From positions 4,974 to 68,973 of the forward strand of contig JAENYU010000015.1 of NCBI GenBank assembly GCA_016841625.1: a DNA stretch of 64,000 nt, in the 5' to 3' direction. Every line of letters begins with the position of its first letter. Within the stretch, counting starts at the first letter, position 1. This DNA comes from Methanobacteriota archaeon. Lineage in GTDB: Archaea; Halobacteriota; Methanosarcinia; Methanosarcinales; Methanosarcinaceae. Of the stretch, positions 36,688 to 45,993 are shown one piece after another. The notes beneath the pieces were generated by a model. It saw only the letters and a program-made list of their open reading frames with translations. It made no database searches and was not told the origin of the DNA. The translations under genes were made by a program, and so were the position numbers.

Positions 36688-37883
36688 GAAACATTGTTGT
36701 GCTAAATGATTTTCAAATATGCCCCGCCAATCATGGAGGAAAAATAAGAATATATAATGTTTATAAAAATTTATCTAGGAAATATAATGTAACATATATA
36801 TGTTTTGGAGAATCAAAAAATATCGAAAAGAAACAAATTAATGAAAACTTTGTAGAAGTTAGTGTCCCAAAAGGTATTTTTCACAAAAATATTGAAAAAA
36901 CTGCAGGGAAATTCTTAGGCATATCCATTGATGATATTATCGCAATGTTTTTTTGTAAATATAATCAACAATTAATATCTACTGCTAAAAACTGTTTTTC
37001 AGATTGTGATATTGTAGTCGCATCACTACCTTATATGTATCCAGCTATAGAGAAATGTGTCAATAAAGATACATTTTTGGTTTACGAATCGCAGAACGTA
37101 GAATTTTTATTGAAAAAGTCTTTGCTTGGGAAAAGTTTTGTAGGGAATTTACTGTGCAAATATGTAAAAAAAATAGAAGGTGAAGTTGTTTCAAAATCAG
37201 ATATTGTATTTGCGATAACAAACGAAGATCGAAATGAAATACAAAATATTTACAACAGAGATCCAAGCAAAATGTACATTTCTCCTAATGGTGTTGATCT
37301 CAGTCAATTTGAAACGCTTTATACCGGGAATGATCTAATAAATGAAAAAATAATAGAAAAACCAATCATCATTTTTTTGGGAAGTGGGCACCCCCCAAAC
37401 GTAGAAGCAGCCAAGAATATTATTGAGAATATTGCACCTCAAAAAGAAGACTTTTATTTTTTGATCTGTGGGAGTGTTTGTTGGAGCTTAAACAGGGAAA
37501 AAATAGGCAAAAACGTGGGTTTAGCTTTTATGGTCAGTGAAGAAGAAAAATTAGAGTTGTATCGAGTATCGGATGTTGCTATAAACCCTATGCTGAGAGG
37601 CTCAGGTACAAATATCAAAATGTTAGATTACATGGCAGCTGGGTTGCCGGTTATCTCTACACCCGTCGGTGCAAGAGGGTTAAATTTAGAAAATGGTACT
37701 AATGCAATAATTTGCGATATGAGCGAATTTGCAATAAAAATTGAACAAGTTCTCCAGAACGAGGAGTTGTATTCAAAACTTAGCAATGGCGGACGAAGGA
37801 TAGTCAACGAAAAATATGATTGGGATATAATAGTAGAAGATATGGAAAATGAATTCGAGAAAAACTTAATGGAATTTGAATAA
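36684..37883 (+). CDS. GT4 glycosyltransferase
   Basis: A standard-length GT4 of 399 residues, paralogous to the upstream protein: both have SPNGV, EEEKLELYRVSD-type and SGTNIKMLDYMAAGLPVIST motifs. It lacks the inserted domain, which makes the limits of that insertion clear. It overlaps the upstream gene as ATGA and follows GGAGG, so the two are cotranslated. Strongly AT-rich codon use. Confidence 0.88.
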   Translation: MRNIVVLNDFQICPANHGGKIRIYNVYKNLSRKYNVTYICFGESKNIEKKQINENFVEVSVPKGIFHKNIEKTAGKFLGISIDDIIAMFFCKYNQQLISTAKNCFSDCDIVVASLPYMYPAIEKCVNKDTFLVYESQNVEFLLKKSLLGKSFVGNLLCKYVKKIEGEVVSKSDIVFAITNEDRNEIQNIYNRDPSKMYISPNGVDLSQFETLYTGNDLINEKIIEKPIIIFLGSGHPPNVEAAKNIIENIAPQKEDFYFLICGSVCWSLNREKIGKNVGLAFMVSEEEKLELYRVSDVAINPMLRGSGTNIKMLDYMAAGLPVISTPVGARGLNLENGTNAIICDMSEFAIKIEQVLQNEELYSKLSNGGRRIVNEKYDWDIIVEDMENEFEKNLMEFE

Positions 37884-37917
37884 TCCCTGTAAAACTCTTG
37901 TTGTTCCTTAGTTCTAT

Positions 37918-38558
37918 CTGACTTTCCGCAGATGTCTGATAAATTAATTCATTTTTCCCACTAATGTATAAATACAGTACTTCACCAATTGACTTGAATT
38001 ATCAGCAGCTATTCCCGTTTTAACAATAAACGTATGCAAGCGAAGGTTTAATATTTTTATATTTCGTAATCATTTTATTTATACTGATTTCTTCTATTTG
38101 AGGAGCCTCGGAAAAGTGCATGATTATCCAAATTTTGACTCATTTTTTCATCGTTAATAAATTTAATAATTTTACATGATGCTGATTTGTGGAGTTGAGT
38201 TCAATGACTGTGTGAGGTTAGTTACAGATTCCAGACCTTTCCGACGCTCTCACTTACAAGAAAAAACAACAACTACTGGCCTTATAATTTCAAACTTTCC
38301 GGATGTGAGATGATAAAATAAGGGGATAGTTCCTGTAAATTCCTTTCATCTATCAGTCACTTTCTAAAGAAATTGACGATGTAATTCATTTTATTCTTTG
38401 CAGTCAATATACAAAATGTGCCTCATGAGTTGTATTCTGTAAATGGTGACAGTGCAATAAAATGATCGCGGAATATTAAAAAATTTAACCGCCTCACGAA
38501 TGCGTTTTTGCCTAAAACGGGAATAGCTGCTTTTGAGTGGAGATCTGCGGAAAGTCAG
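37918..38558. mobile_element. Degenerate element with nested inverted repeats
   Basis: CTGACTTTCCGCAGAT (37918-37933) matches ATCTGCGGAAAGTCAG (38543-38558). Inside these, GCAGCTATTCCCGTTTTA (38005-38022) matches its reverse complement at 38513-38530, and similarity continues inward imperfectly for about 40 more bases. The inner sequence has no intact transposase and I see no clear gene between 37884 and 38559. It looks like the relic of an insertion sequence whose left arm gained about 60 bases. Confidence 0.6.
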
Positions 38559-38559
38559 C

Positions 38560-40650
38560 TTATGACTCAAAATCAATATTTTGGAAAGCCAGACTCAAGC
38601 ATCTCCTGTCATCTGAATCTTCAATGTCAGATGGTTTCAAGCAACCTTCTGGAACATGGAATCTCATTAGATTTATTCCTTCCTCGAGAGAGATGTTTGT
38701 TTCAATAGCACCGGGTTGTGTAGAAATAGGCTCTGCATATTCCAATTCCTCATTATTATAGATTTCAAGTGTTCTCGGTATATAATAACTCATTGCTTCA
38801 AAATTAATAGGTAGATCTCGATTTTCTTTTGAATACATTAAGATAGTCGCATTATTAGAGATCCAACGACTTGAAATCCCATCCCAATTTTCGACAGTAT
38901 ACCAATTCTCCAAAAAGAAAACGGACAAGTTAGTTTGTTTTGAGGATACATCTTTCAAGGTGATGACTAAATCATTTGGTGATGAGGTCCGTATTGCATA
39001 AACAAAGTACCTTTTGTCAACATAAGCTGGTTTAAGATCCTTTATGGCTAGGGCACTTATCTCATTCTTGTTGAGATCTATAGAATTTTTGCTACTTCCA
39101 ACGGATATATGAGCATCCATGTCACTATTCTTTGAGTTTAATATTACCAATAAAGTTTCGATTTCATTTTTGGATTTCAGAACCATATCAGCAGAACCAC
39201 TGACTGTAAAGGCACCTCCCGATTCTTTGCTTTTATCATCTAACCTGTATACTAACATATCATCAATTTTGTGACTATTATACCAGAAAGGAAGGTTATT
39301 CAATTGAGTATATTCAAGTGGTAGGTATGAGTATGGAATGCTGGTCTGGTGGCTTGAAGGATTAATTGAATTCCCAATTGGATCTAAAATAATTGGATTC
39401 AATGTAAGAACAGCTATTGAAATAACTAATAATACATTTTTCAGGTCGATTTTTCTGATTAAATAAATAAATGCCGGATAAATATAAAAATACCTATTTC
39501 CTACGGCGTGTTGCCCTCCCAAATAGTTATTTCCGATAATTGTACAGAAAAAAACAATATATAAAATAATTCCTGTAAATATTAAGATTTTATCTGCATT
39601 TGAACTTATGTAATTATTAAAATTTGATTTTGGAGAAGCTTTTGAATCATTAGATAGAGATGTAAAAACAGAAATTAATGCAAATAACGTGAAAGGATAG
39701 TACCAAAACATCCCTGTAAATCTTCCAAAAATGTAATAAAACAGATTGTATGGAATGACTTTAAGATTATCCTCATTCATCAACGCATCCAGACGATTTT
39801 CAGACACACTAAAAGCCGGTTTTCCAGCTTCATTGATGTTGTCATATCCTTCAACAAATGGATACGAATGTATATAATATAGCCTATCTCCTCCGTAAAA
39901 AGATAGACTTCCTGTATTTAGGAAAAAATATCCATATATAGTAATTACAGGAAGCATGAATATAAAAAGCATCATAAAAGAATTCTTAAACCTCTTGTTA
40001 TGTAATTCATAAAATAACATCGGAATAAACAAGAGGATATTCGGTACTTTTGCTACAAAAGCGAGCCCAAAAACAAATGATGCTATAAAAAGATATTTTG
40101 GATTCTTATTTTTGAAATATCTCTCCCATAAAAATAAGCTAGCCATTATGAGGAACATGTTATAAATTTCTGCATGTATCCAAAAAATGTAAACAAAAGC
40201 AGTGGACATTGTAAAATATAACACCGATACACTCAGTGCAATTTTGTTTTCATTTTCAGTTCTTAAATAAAGATAACCCATTAGGATCATCATAAAAAAC
40301 ATTAATCCATTAAAAAACAGAATTCCATTCTTTCCTAATATTTTATAGAAAGGAGAAGCAAACAAAGCATAGGAAAACTCTTTCCCATAATAATAATTCC
40401 CTTCTTCAGTTTTTATTAAAAAGAGACCCGATGGAAAATCATCAAATTGAGTTTCAAGTGCTCGCTCAATATCTTTTGATTGATACTGTATGTCAAAGTC
40501 ATTTGATATACTCTGTATCTGCATGTAATATGTAGAAGCATCTCCCCAACGATGAACAGGGGCAGCCATTGATGCACATGATAAGAATAATAAAAGTAAC
40601 ATAAGTATAATATTAATATTTAGACGGTCAGATTTTCCAAAAATCTTCAA
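38560..40650 (-). CDS. Multi-spanning membrane protein with C-terminal accessory domain (probable GT-C glycosyltransferase)
   Basis: The 696-residue protein has one N-terminal membrane segment, an extracytoplasmic part with HRWGDASTYYM, and about ten further membrane segments up to residue 440. The Asp after the first segment and the overall layout recall GT-C enzymes of the PMT/ArnT kind that use polyprenyl-phosphate sugars, but I see no decisive motif. The C-terminal domain (about 577-690: NWYTVENWDGISSRW, RCLSLAFQNI) is the accessory domain also seen inserted in two GT4 enzymes nearby. The stop lies at the edge of the degenerate inverted-repeat element. Confidence 0.75.
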   Translation of the reverse strand: MKIFGKSDRLNINIILMLLLLFLSCASMAAPVHRWGDASTYYMQIQSISNDFDIQYQSKDIERALETQFDDFPSGLFLIKTEEGNYYYGKEFSYALFASPFYKILGKNGILFFNGLMFFMMILMGYLYLRTENENKIALSVSVLYFTMSTAFVYIFWIHAEIYNMFLIMASLFLWERYFKNKNPKYLFIASFVFGLAFVAKVPNILLFIPMLFYELHNKRFKNSFMMLFIFMLPVITIYGYFFLNTGSLSFYGGDRLYYIHSYPFVEGYDNINEAGKPAFSVSENRLDALMNEDNLKVIPYNLFYYIFGRFTGMFWYYPFTLFALISVFTSLSNDSKASPKSNFNNYISSNADKILIFTGIILYIVFFCTIIGNNYLGGQHAVGNRYFYIYPAFIYLIRKIDLKNVLLVISIAVLTLNPIILDPIGNSINPSSHQTSIPYSYLPLEYTQLNNLPFWYNSHKIDDMLVYRLDDKSKESGGAFTVSGSADMVLKSKNEIETLLVILNSKNSDMDAHISVGSSKNSIDLNKNEISALAIKDLKPAYVDKRYFVYAIRTSSPNDLVITLKDVSSKQTNLSVFFLENWYTVENWDGISSRWISNNATILMYSKENRDLPINFEAMSYYIPRTLEIYNNEELEYAEPISTQPGAIETNISLEEGINLMRFHVPEGCLKPSDIEDSDDRRCLSLAFQNIDFES

Positions 40651-41347
40651 TTTTTTTGTAGCACTCTTGTATGAAATAGGACTGCCTCCTCGTCAATAGA
40701 ATTATTTTTTAGACAGAAACGTTTTTACATATATAAAATGTTTCTATTAAGTGTACTTATTTTATTACTTTGTATCCTCTTTAAATTTATGGGAGAATTT
40801 TCATTTGTATTCGGTTAAGGAATCTGTTAACGTTGAGATGACTACTACAATCATCTACTCACCTCGATTTTCATTTATAGGTTACAGAAATTGCAATGAA
40901 AATAACACGTTTCTTACAGATCGTATCTTAACCGAATACGAATGGGAGAATTTTCCAACTAGAAAATAGTACAACAATTTTGGTAACTATTCATGTTTTA
41001 GAAGTATGGTCAATGATAGCGAAAAATCATTCATGTAAGCAAATTTCCAACATTTGTATTTTGTTATAGACCTTCCTTGCTGGCGATATCGCTACAAATT
41101 AGAAAGATTGCAATGTATGCCTTTACTTAAAGATGTAGTCAAATGATAACACTTCTAAAACCGGAGTAGTTAGTAATTTAGTTAGACATTTATGGAGTTA
41201 ATCCTGCATCTTGAGTTTGTTTCTCAAACTTGGGGAAATTCTTAAATATTCAGCACATGTGTGAAATTTACCTGTTTCCATACAATTTGAAGAGGATACA
41301 TTACTTTAAATAAATAGGAACCTGTCACTGTCGTAGAGGATCTAAAA
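40651..41347. other. AT-rich gene-free stretch with small inverted-repeat element
   Basis: No gene is supported in these 700 bases. They contain the 141-bp element at 40803-40943, a GCGATATCGC palindrome near 41082, and a AGTTTG/CAAACT hairpin near 41215. A GTAACTATTCA at 40983-40993 matches part of the 33122 inverted repeat, possibly a fragment. Confidence 0.5.
40803..40943. mobile_element. 141-bp MITE-like element with target duplication
   Basis: ATTTGTATTCGGTTAAG (40803-40819) and CTTAACCGAATACGAAT (40927-40943) form 17-bp inverted ends with one mismatch. The flanks GGGAGAATTTTC (40791-40802 and 40944-40955) are a perfect 12-bp direct repeat; the two preceding bases AT also match, so the duplication is 12 to 14 bases. 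No protein of interest is inside. The transposon family is not identified; duplications this long are seen in some IS4-group elements. Confidence 0.8.
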
Positions 41348-42331
41348 ATGAATCCAAAATCAATTATAAAATTATTAACAATCTGCATAACAATATTGCT
41401 TGTTTTAATATTGTTTTCACAGATAAAATTAAGCGATATTGTTTACACACTTACAGTATTAAATTATTTTCATCTCCTCTTCGCATTTATACTGTACTCC
41501 TGCAGTTATTTTTTCAGGACTTTAAGATTTTACATTTTATTAGATAAAAAAGTGAGTCTAAAAGATTTGTTCCACATAGTCTGCGTCCATAACATGGCAA
41601 ATAATATTTTTCCAGCAAGAACTGGTGAATTATCATATGTATATCTTTTAAACAAAGTGCACAATAAGCAGACTGGAGAAGGGATCGCCTCACTGGCGGT
41701 TGCGCGTGTTTTGGATTTATTTATAATTTTAATTATGTTTTTTATTTCCCTTTATTTTGTAGAATTTTTGTCTTCTTCAGTTTCAAAAATAATTTGGATC
41801 GCTGCTTCTTTCATGATAATTTTGATTGTTTTTTTTGCATTATCTCTTTATTTTGGAACTTATATTTCCCTTTTTACAAGGAATATTTTCATTGGATTAA
41901 AAATAGACAGGATCAATGTAATTATTTTTTTATTAAATAAAGTAGATGAAGTGATAGAAAGTATTCAAGCTATAAAATCTTTCAAAAAAACTGCATTCCT
42001 CGAGCTAATTATAGCTTCTTTTGGCATCTGGCTTTCAATGTATTCTTTCAATTTCCTTCTAGTGAGTGCTATGAACATTGATCTCGATTTCCTTTCGGTA
42101 ATATTTGCCACATCTTTTGCGATATTTACGACCGTGTTGCCAATTCAAGGAGTGGGGGGATTTGGGACATTGGAGGGAGGGTGGACTGTTGGGTTTATTA
42201 CCGTTGGTTTAGCAAGTGATCTAGCAATCAGTTCTGGGTTTATTTATCACACGATAATATGGATTTATTTCTTAATTTTAGGAGCATGGGGGACGTTAAT
42301 GCTGAAAAGGAATGAACCAAAAGAAGTTTGA
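41348..42331 (+). CDS. Flippase-like membrane protein (LPG synthase TM / UPF0104 family)
   Basis: The 327-residue protein has about eight membrane segments. RTLRFYILLDKKVS, NNIFPARTGELSYVYLL and the late GVGGFGTLEGG are hallmarks of the lysylphosphatidylglycerol-synthase membrane domain, which occurs alone in many archaeal glycan loci, including AglD-like proteins. It may take part in lipid-linked sugar handling or flipping. GAGG lies 8 bases before the ATG. Exact role unknown. Confidence 0.85.
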   Translation: MNPKSIIKLLTICITILLVLILFSQIKLSDIVYTLTVLNYFHLLFAFILYSCSYFFRTLRFYILLDKKVSLKDLFHIVCVHNMANNIFPARTGELSYVYLLNKVHNKQTGEGIASLAVARVLDLFIILIMFFISLYFVEFLSSSVSKIIWIAASFMIILIVFFALSLYFGTYISLFTRNIFIGLKIDRINVIIFLLNKVDEVIESIQAIKSFKKTAFLELIIASFGIWLSMYSFNFLLVSAMNIDLDFLSVIFATSFAIFTTVLPIQGVGGFGTLEGGWTVGFITVGLASDLAISSGFIYHTIIWIYFLILGAWGTLMLKRNEPKEV

Positions 42332-42789
42332 AATTATTTTTCATTCCCCATATTACATATAAATCATTAGGACAGGACATCTTGGCATTCATTTCAAGAT
42401 TTAATTTTTTTTCTGTCAGAAGATCTTTACCATTTTTCTACAAAGTTTAATTTTCGACATTGAACGTTTTGTACCTCTTTTTCCCATGACCTTACAAAAT
42501 ATAATTTATGTTCATTGGTCATCGGTTAAGAATTTTCTTGCCTGAAAGCTATCGATTTTGTAGCAGAAGCCTGCCTTAAATTTTGGCCTCTTTACATGAA
42601 ATCGATACTTTATTCCAGTCCACAATATGTTGAAATTTTAGACAACTGTTGTATAAATGGAGGAAATTTGTCACGATTCCCCATTCCGAAGACACATGAA
42701 TTTATGTTATATAATGTCATCCAAATACAAATTGGACATCAATCGCTTTAAAAATGGTTTAAACAAATTTTTTTGGCAAATAATTTTTA
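42332..42789. other. Gene-free AT-rich stretch, possible gene relic
   Basis: No intact gene is supported. One stretch (about 42548-42750) reads AIDFVAEACLKFWPLYMKSI and on for 60 codons without a start and may be a relic. TCGGTTAAG near 42523 matches the end of the 141-bp element. Confidence 0.35.
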
Positions 42790-43896
42790 TTATTCAATAT
42801 TATTGGAAGATAAGGGATTGTGTGAAAAATGGCAAAACCTCAAATCATTAAATTTGGTTTGAATGTAATGACACCCTACAACAAATAACGGGATAAATAT
42901 GAAAATAATTATTATGTCCAATAGAATTCCAGATGCATGTAGAGAATTTACTAAGAAATGCTTCAAACAATAAAGGATTGGAACGTGGAATAGGTATATG
43001 GTGTAAGATGAAAATGAAACGTATCTACATAAATAATAAACCTTTGGCTTAATTAACTCGGCAATAGAAAATATATGATTATAAGTCAGTAGAGTAAATG
43101 AAAAAAGAAGAATTCCCATATTTAATATAACAATAATTGGATTTATATTCTGGTCGTTAAATATATACTCTTTCGAGTCAAATTTTGTAACTTTTAAGTG
43201 CATAATTATAGATCCAAAAAACAAAAGAGGCATATAAGCAATCATTTTCTTATAATTGTCATTTTCAAACAAATTTAGCGATCTGATAAATATTCCACTC
43301 ATAAATAATGGTAAATATAAAAAAACCCTGACTTCAATGATGTTAAAAAGATACCTTATAATAAACAGTCCCAGTACAACAAAAAGACAGTTTAAAAATA
43401 GTTTCTGACCAGTCTTCGAATAATATATTATGAATGGATATATTAAATAAAACAAAATAATCATCCCAATGTACCACAATCCCCAATATGAGATCTGTAC
43501 ATAATTAGGGGCTAAGATGATTTGGGTGCCAAATATGTATTCAATAACAGTCAAAATATTGAAATTTTTAGTGGGGATTAATTTGAAAAAGTCAAATATG
43601 AGAATATGGATCAAAAGAGCTACCCAATAAAGTTGAAATATGCGCAATAACCTTTTTTTATAAAAACCAAGAATATCGTGTGAATCTTTAATTTCACTGT
43701 TATTGTAATATAACGAGTATCCTGATATAAAAACAAAAAGACCTAATCCGAACCTTCCAATGTAAGGTTGGAATAAAATGAAATAGTCATGGCTTGAATA
43801 ATAACACAAATGGTGAATAAGGATTAATAATATTGCAATTGTTTTGATTATATCAATCTCATATAATCTTTTTTTCAAAGATTTCAGCTCCGACAT
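42790..43896 (-). CDS. Acyltransferase family 3 membrane protein
   Basis: The 368-residue protein has about ten membrane segments. It begins IDIIKTIAILLILIHHLCYY, with the His characteristic of acyltransferase-3 enzymes, then GRFGLGLFVFISGYSLYY. These enzymes add acetyl or other acyl groups to sugars at the membrane. It probably decorates the glycan made here. It is strongly AT-rich. Confidence 0.88.
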   Translation of the reverse strand: MSELKSLKKRLYEIDIIKTIAILLILIHHLCYYSSHDYFILFQPYIGRFGLGLFVFISGYSLYYNNSEIKDSHDILGFYKKRLLRIFQLYWVALLIHILIFDFFKLIPTKNFNILTVIEYIFGTQIILAPNYVQISYWGLWYIGMIILFYLIYPFIIYYSKTGQKLFLNCLFVVLGLFIIRYLFNIIEVRVFLYLPLFMSGIFIRSLNLFENDNYKKMIAYMPLLFFGSIIMHLKVTKFDSKEYIFNDQNINPIIVILNMGILLFSFTLLTYNHIFSIAELIKPKVYYLCRYVSFSSYTIYLFHVPILYCLKHFLVNSLHASGILLDIIIIFIFIPLFVVGCHYIQTKFNDLRFCHFSHNPLSSNNIE

Positions 43897-44038
43897 ATAA
43901 ATGGAAACAGTTTTCCTTCAAAAGACACTGTTTTAAGTGATTCAAATTTCCTATTTGATTAAAGCTTAGTGAAATTATTCAATCTGAATTTAAATCAAAA
44001 TATTATATCCCAGATAAACAAAATTCCCTGTATTTTTT

Positions 44039-44764
44039 TTATTTTTTCTTACATACAGCAATCAAAGAAAGACCAATTGGGAAATGTATGTTGTTTTCGA
44101 TGACTGAAAACCACCTATTTAGCAACTGTAGAGATAAAGTGGATTTATTGCTATATCTAAATCCTTCATTTATTTTTTTATGTAGTATCTTTTCAGAAAT
44201 AAAGACAGGTATGAATCCCAGAAAATTCCAGTGTCTGATTTCTGTGATCTCCAAACCAGAATTTTCAATTAATTTGACAAAATCCGCTTTATTGTATCTT
44301 CTGTAATGCCCTATTTCCCTGTCTCTTTGGCCATACAAAAAACTAAAAGCAGGAACTGATATTATGAGGTTTGCATCATTTTTGAGTGTGTATACCAAAT
44401 TGCTAAGTGCTAATTGATCATCATCTATATGTTCAAGAACATCAAGGCAAATAATTGTATCATGTCTGTTTTCACCAAGTGATTTAACTTCCAGTAAATT
44501 CATGGTGTAAATATAAGCCTTTTGATTATTTTGTTTAAGGATCTTTTTCGTAAAGGAAGTTAATTTTTCGGAACAATCAATTGCTGTTACTTTATATCCT
44601 TCGTTGCAAAGACTTAAAGTCATATGACCAGTGCCACAACCCGCGTCCAGCACACACTCCCCAATAACATATCTTTTGACAAGTTTTCGCAAATTTTCCC
44701 ATCTGAAATCTTTTTTCCCGGATTCATGAATCTTTTCTAGATGGTCAATTATTTTGGAATCCAT
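44039..44764 (-). CDS. Class I SAM-dependent methyltransferase
   Basis: A 241-residue methyltransferase with VLDAGCGTGHMTLSL (motif I), IICLDVLEHIDDD and REIGHYRRYNKADFVKLIE, a combination common in methyltransferases next to GT2 enzymes. The substrate could be a sugar or lipid-linked intermediate. ATG 44764 follows GGTGA by 5 bases. It lies downstream of the DPM1-like gene at 44832 with a 67-bp gap, so they are probably cotranscribed. Confidence 0.85.
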   Translation of the reverse strand: MDSKIIDHLEKIHESGKKDFRWENLRKLVKRYVIGECVLDAGCGTGHMTLSLCNEGYKVTAIDCSEKLTSFTKKILKQNNQKAYIYTMNLLEVKSLGENRHDTIICLDVLEHIDDDQLALSNLVYTLKNDANLIISVPAFSFLYGQRDREIGHYRRYNKADFVKLIENSGLEITEIRHWNFLGFIPVFISEKILHKKINEGFRYSNKSTLSLQLLNRWFSVIENNIHFPIGLSLIAVCKKK

Positions 44765-44831
44765 TAAATTCACCTATATTTTAATAATTATTCATCAAGT
44801 TACGGTGGAAATAATTCTAGGAGTCACTTTT

Positions 44832-45773
44832 TTAATAATTAGTGTCCAGTTCATAGCTATCGTACTTTATAATATAATCATCATTATTTCTGTCGTTTGT
44901 GATCAGTTCTCCTATTAACCCTAAGGAAATAAATTGCACCCCTATTACCATGAATAATATCCCCAGCATGAGTAGAGGTCGATCTCCTATTGTTGTACCC
45001 ATAATCCATAATGAGAGTAAGTACATACAAATAACAGTTCCAGAAAGTCCAAATGTGAAACCTATTCCTCCAAAAACGTGCAAAGGTCTCTTTTTGTACA
45101 TCATCAGAAATGTGACTGTAATCAGATCCAGGAATCCTTTCAGAAGCCTTTCAATCCCGTATTTTGATTTTCCGTGAATTCTGGGATGGTGCTCAACTTT
45201 AATTTCCCCTACAGTGTACCCTTTCCAGTGGGCAAGAGCCGGAATATAGCGGTGAAACTCCCCATATACACTTATATTTTTTACAACGTAATTCCTGTAA
45301 GCCTTGTACCCACAGTTAAAGTCATTAATGTTGACACCTGTCAGGAATCGGGTTAATTTATTAAAGAATTTTGAAGGCAGAGTTTTCGAGATGGGATCAT
45401 GCCTTTCAAACTTCCAGCCGGAAACCATATCATATTCATTTAATTTTTCAAGGAATCTGGGGATTTCTTTTGGGTCATCCTGCAGGTCCCCGTCCATTGT
45501 GATAACCATATCCCCTTCAGCTTTCTTAAACCCACATGATAGAGCCGCAGCCTTTCCACAATTCCTCTGGAACTGTACTATTTTAACTCTTTCATCTTTG
45601 ATTTTTTTAATTTCTTCAAAGGTATTATCTGTTGACCCGTCATCAATGAATATTATTTCATATGTTTTGTTCAATTGTAAAAGATTACCACTTAGTTCGT
45701 TGTATAATTCAAAGACATTTTCTCCTTCATTGTAAACTGGGATTATAATTGAGAGGCTCGGTTTATTGGACAT
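44832..45773 (-). CDS. GT2 glycosyltransferase, polyprenyl-phosphate sugar synthase type
   Basis: The 313-residue protein has the DPM1/GtrB layout: SIIIPVYNEGENV, IIFIDDGSTDNTFEEI, MDGDLQDDPKEIPRF, FNCGYKAYRN, then two C-terminal membrane segments. Such enzymes load a sugar onto dolichyl phosphate on the inner face for use by GT-C enzymes outside, such as the candidate at 38560. GAGG lies upstream of the ATG. Confidence 0.92.
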   Translation of the reverse strand: MSNKPSLSIIIPVYNEGENVFELYNELSGNLLQLNKTYEIIFIDDGSTDNTFEEIKKIKDERVKIVQFQRNCGKAAALSCGFKKAEGDMVITMDGDLQDDPKEIPRFLEKLNEYDMVSGWKFERHDPISKTLPSKFFNKLTRFLTGVNINDFNCGYKAYRNYVVKNISVYGEFHRYIPALAHWKGYTVGEIKVEHHPRIHGKSKYGIERLLKGFLDLITVTFLMMYKKRPLHVFGGIGFTFGLSGTVICMYLLSLWIMGTTIGDRPLLMLGILFMVIGVQFISLGLIGELITNDRNNDDYIIKYDSYELDTNY

Positions 45774-45993
45774 TTACGTTTCCTCTGGATTGGAATATCT
45801 TGTTCTGGAAGCAGGCTTGAGCTTTTAGGACATAAGCTTCTCTAATTTTTCATTTAATCTTTGAACTAGATCCAGAAATCTCACCACAACTTCGTGAAAC
45901 ATCAGAACTAATTTAATATGAATTATATCATTTTTACAAAAATATCTGTTATCTGTCTGAATTAGGCATACATATTTTTTTTCATTTGTTCAG

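Noticed and set aside
40751-40969. Short open frame across the 141-bp element
   Set aside because: It is made by the inverted ends and target duplication; no ribosome site or likeness.
42657-42851. 64-codon open frame overlapping the acyltransferase 3' end
   Set aside because: No ribosome site, opposite to a clear gene at its end, AT-driven composition.
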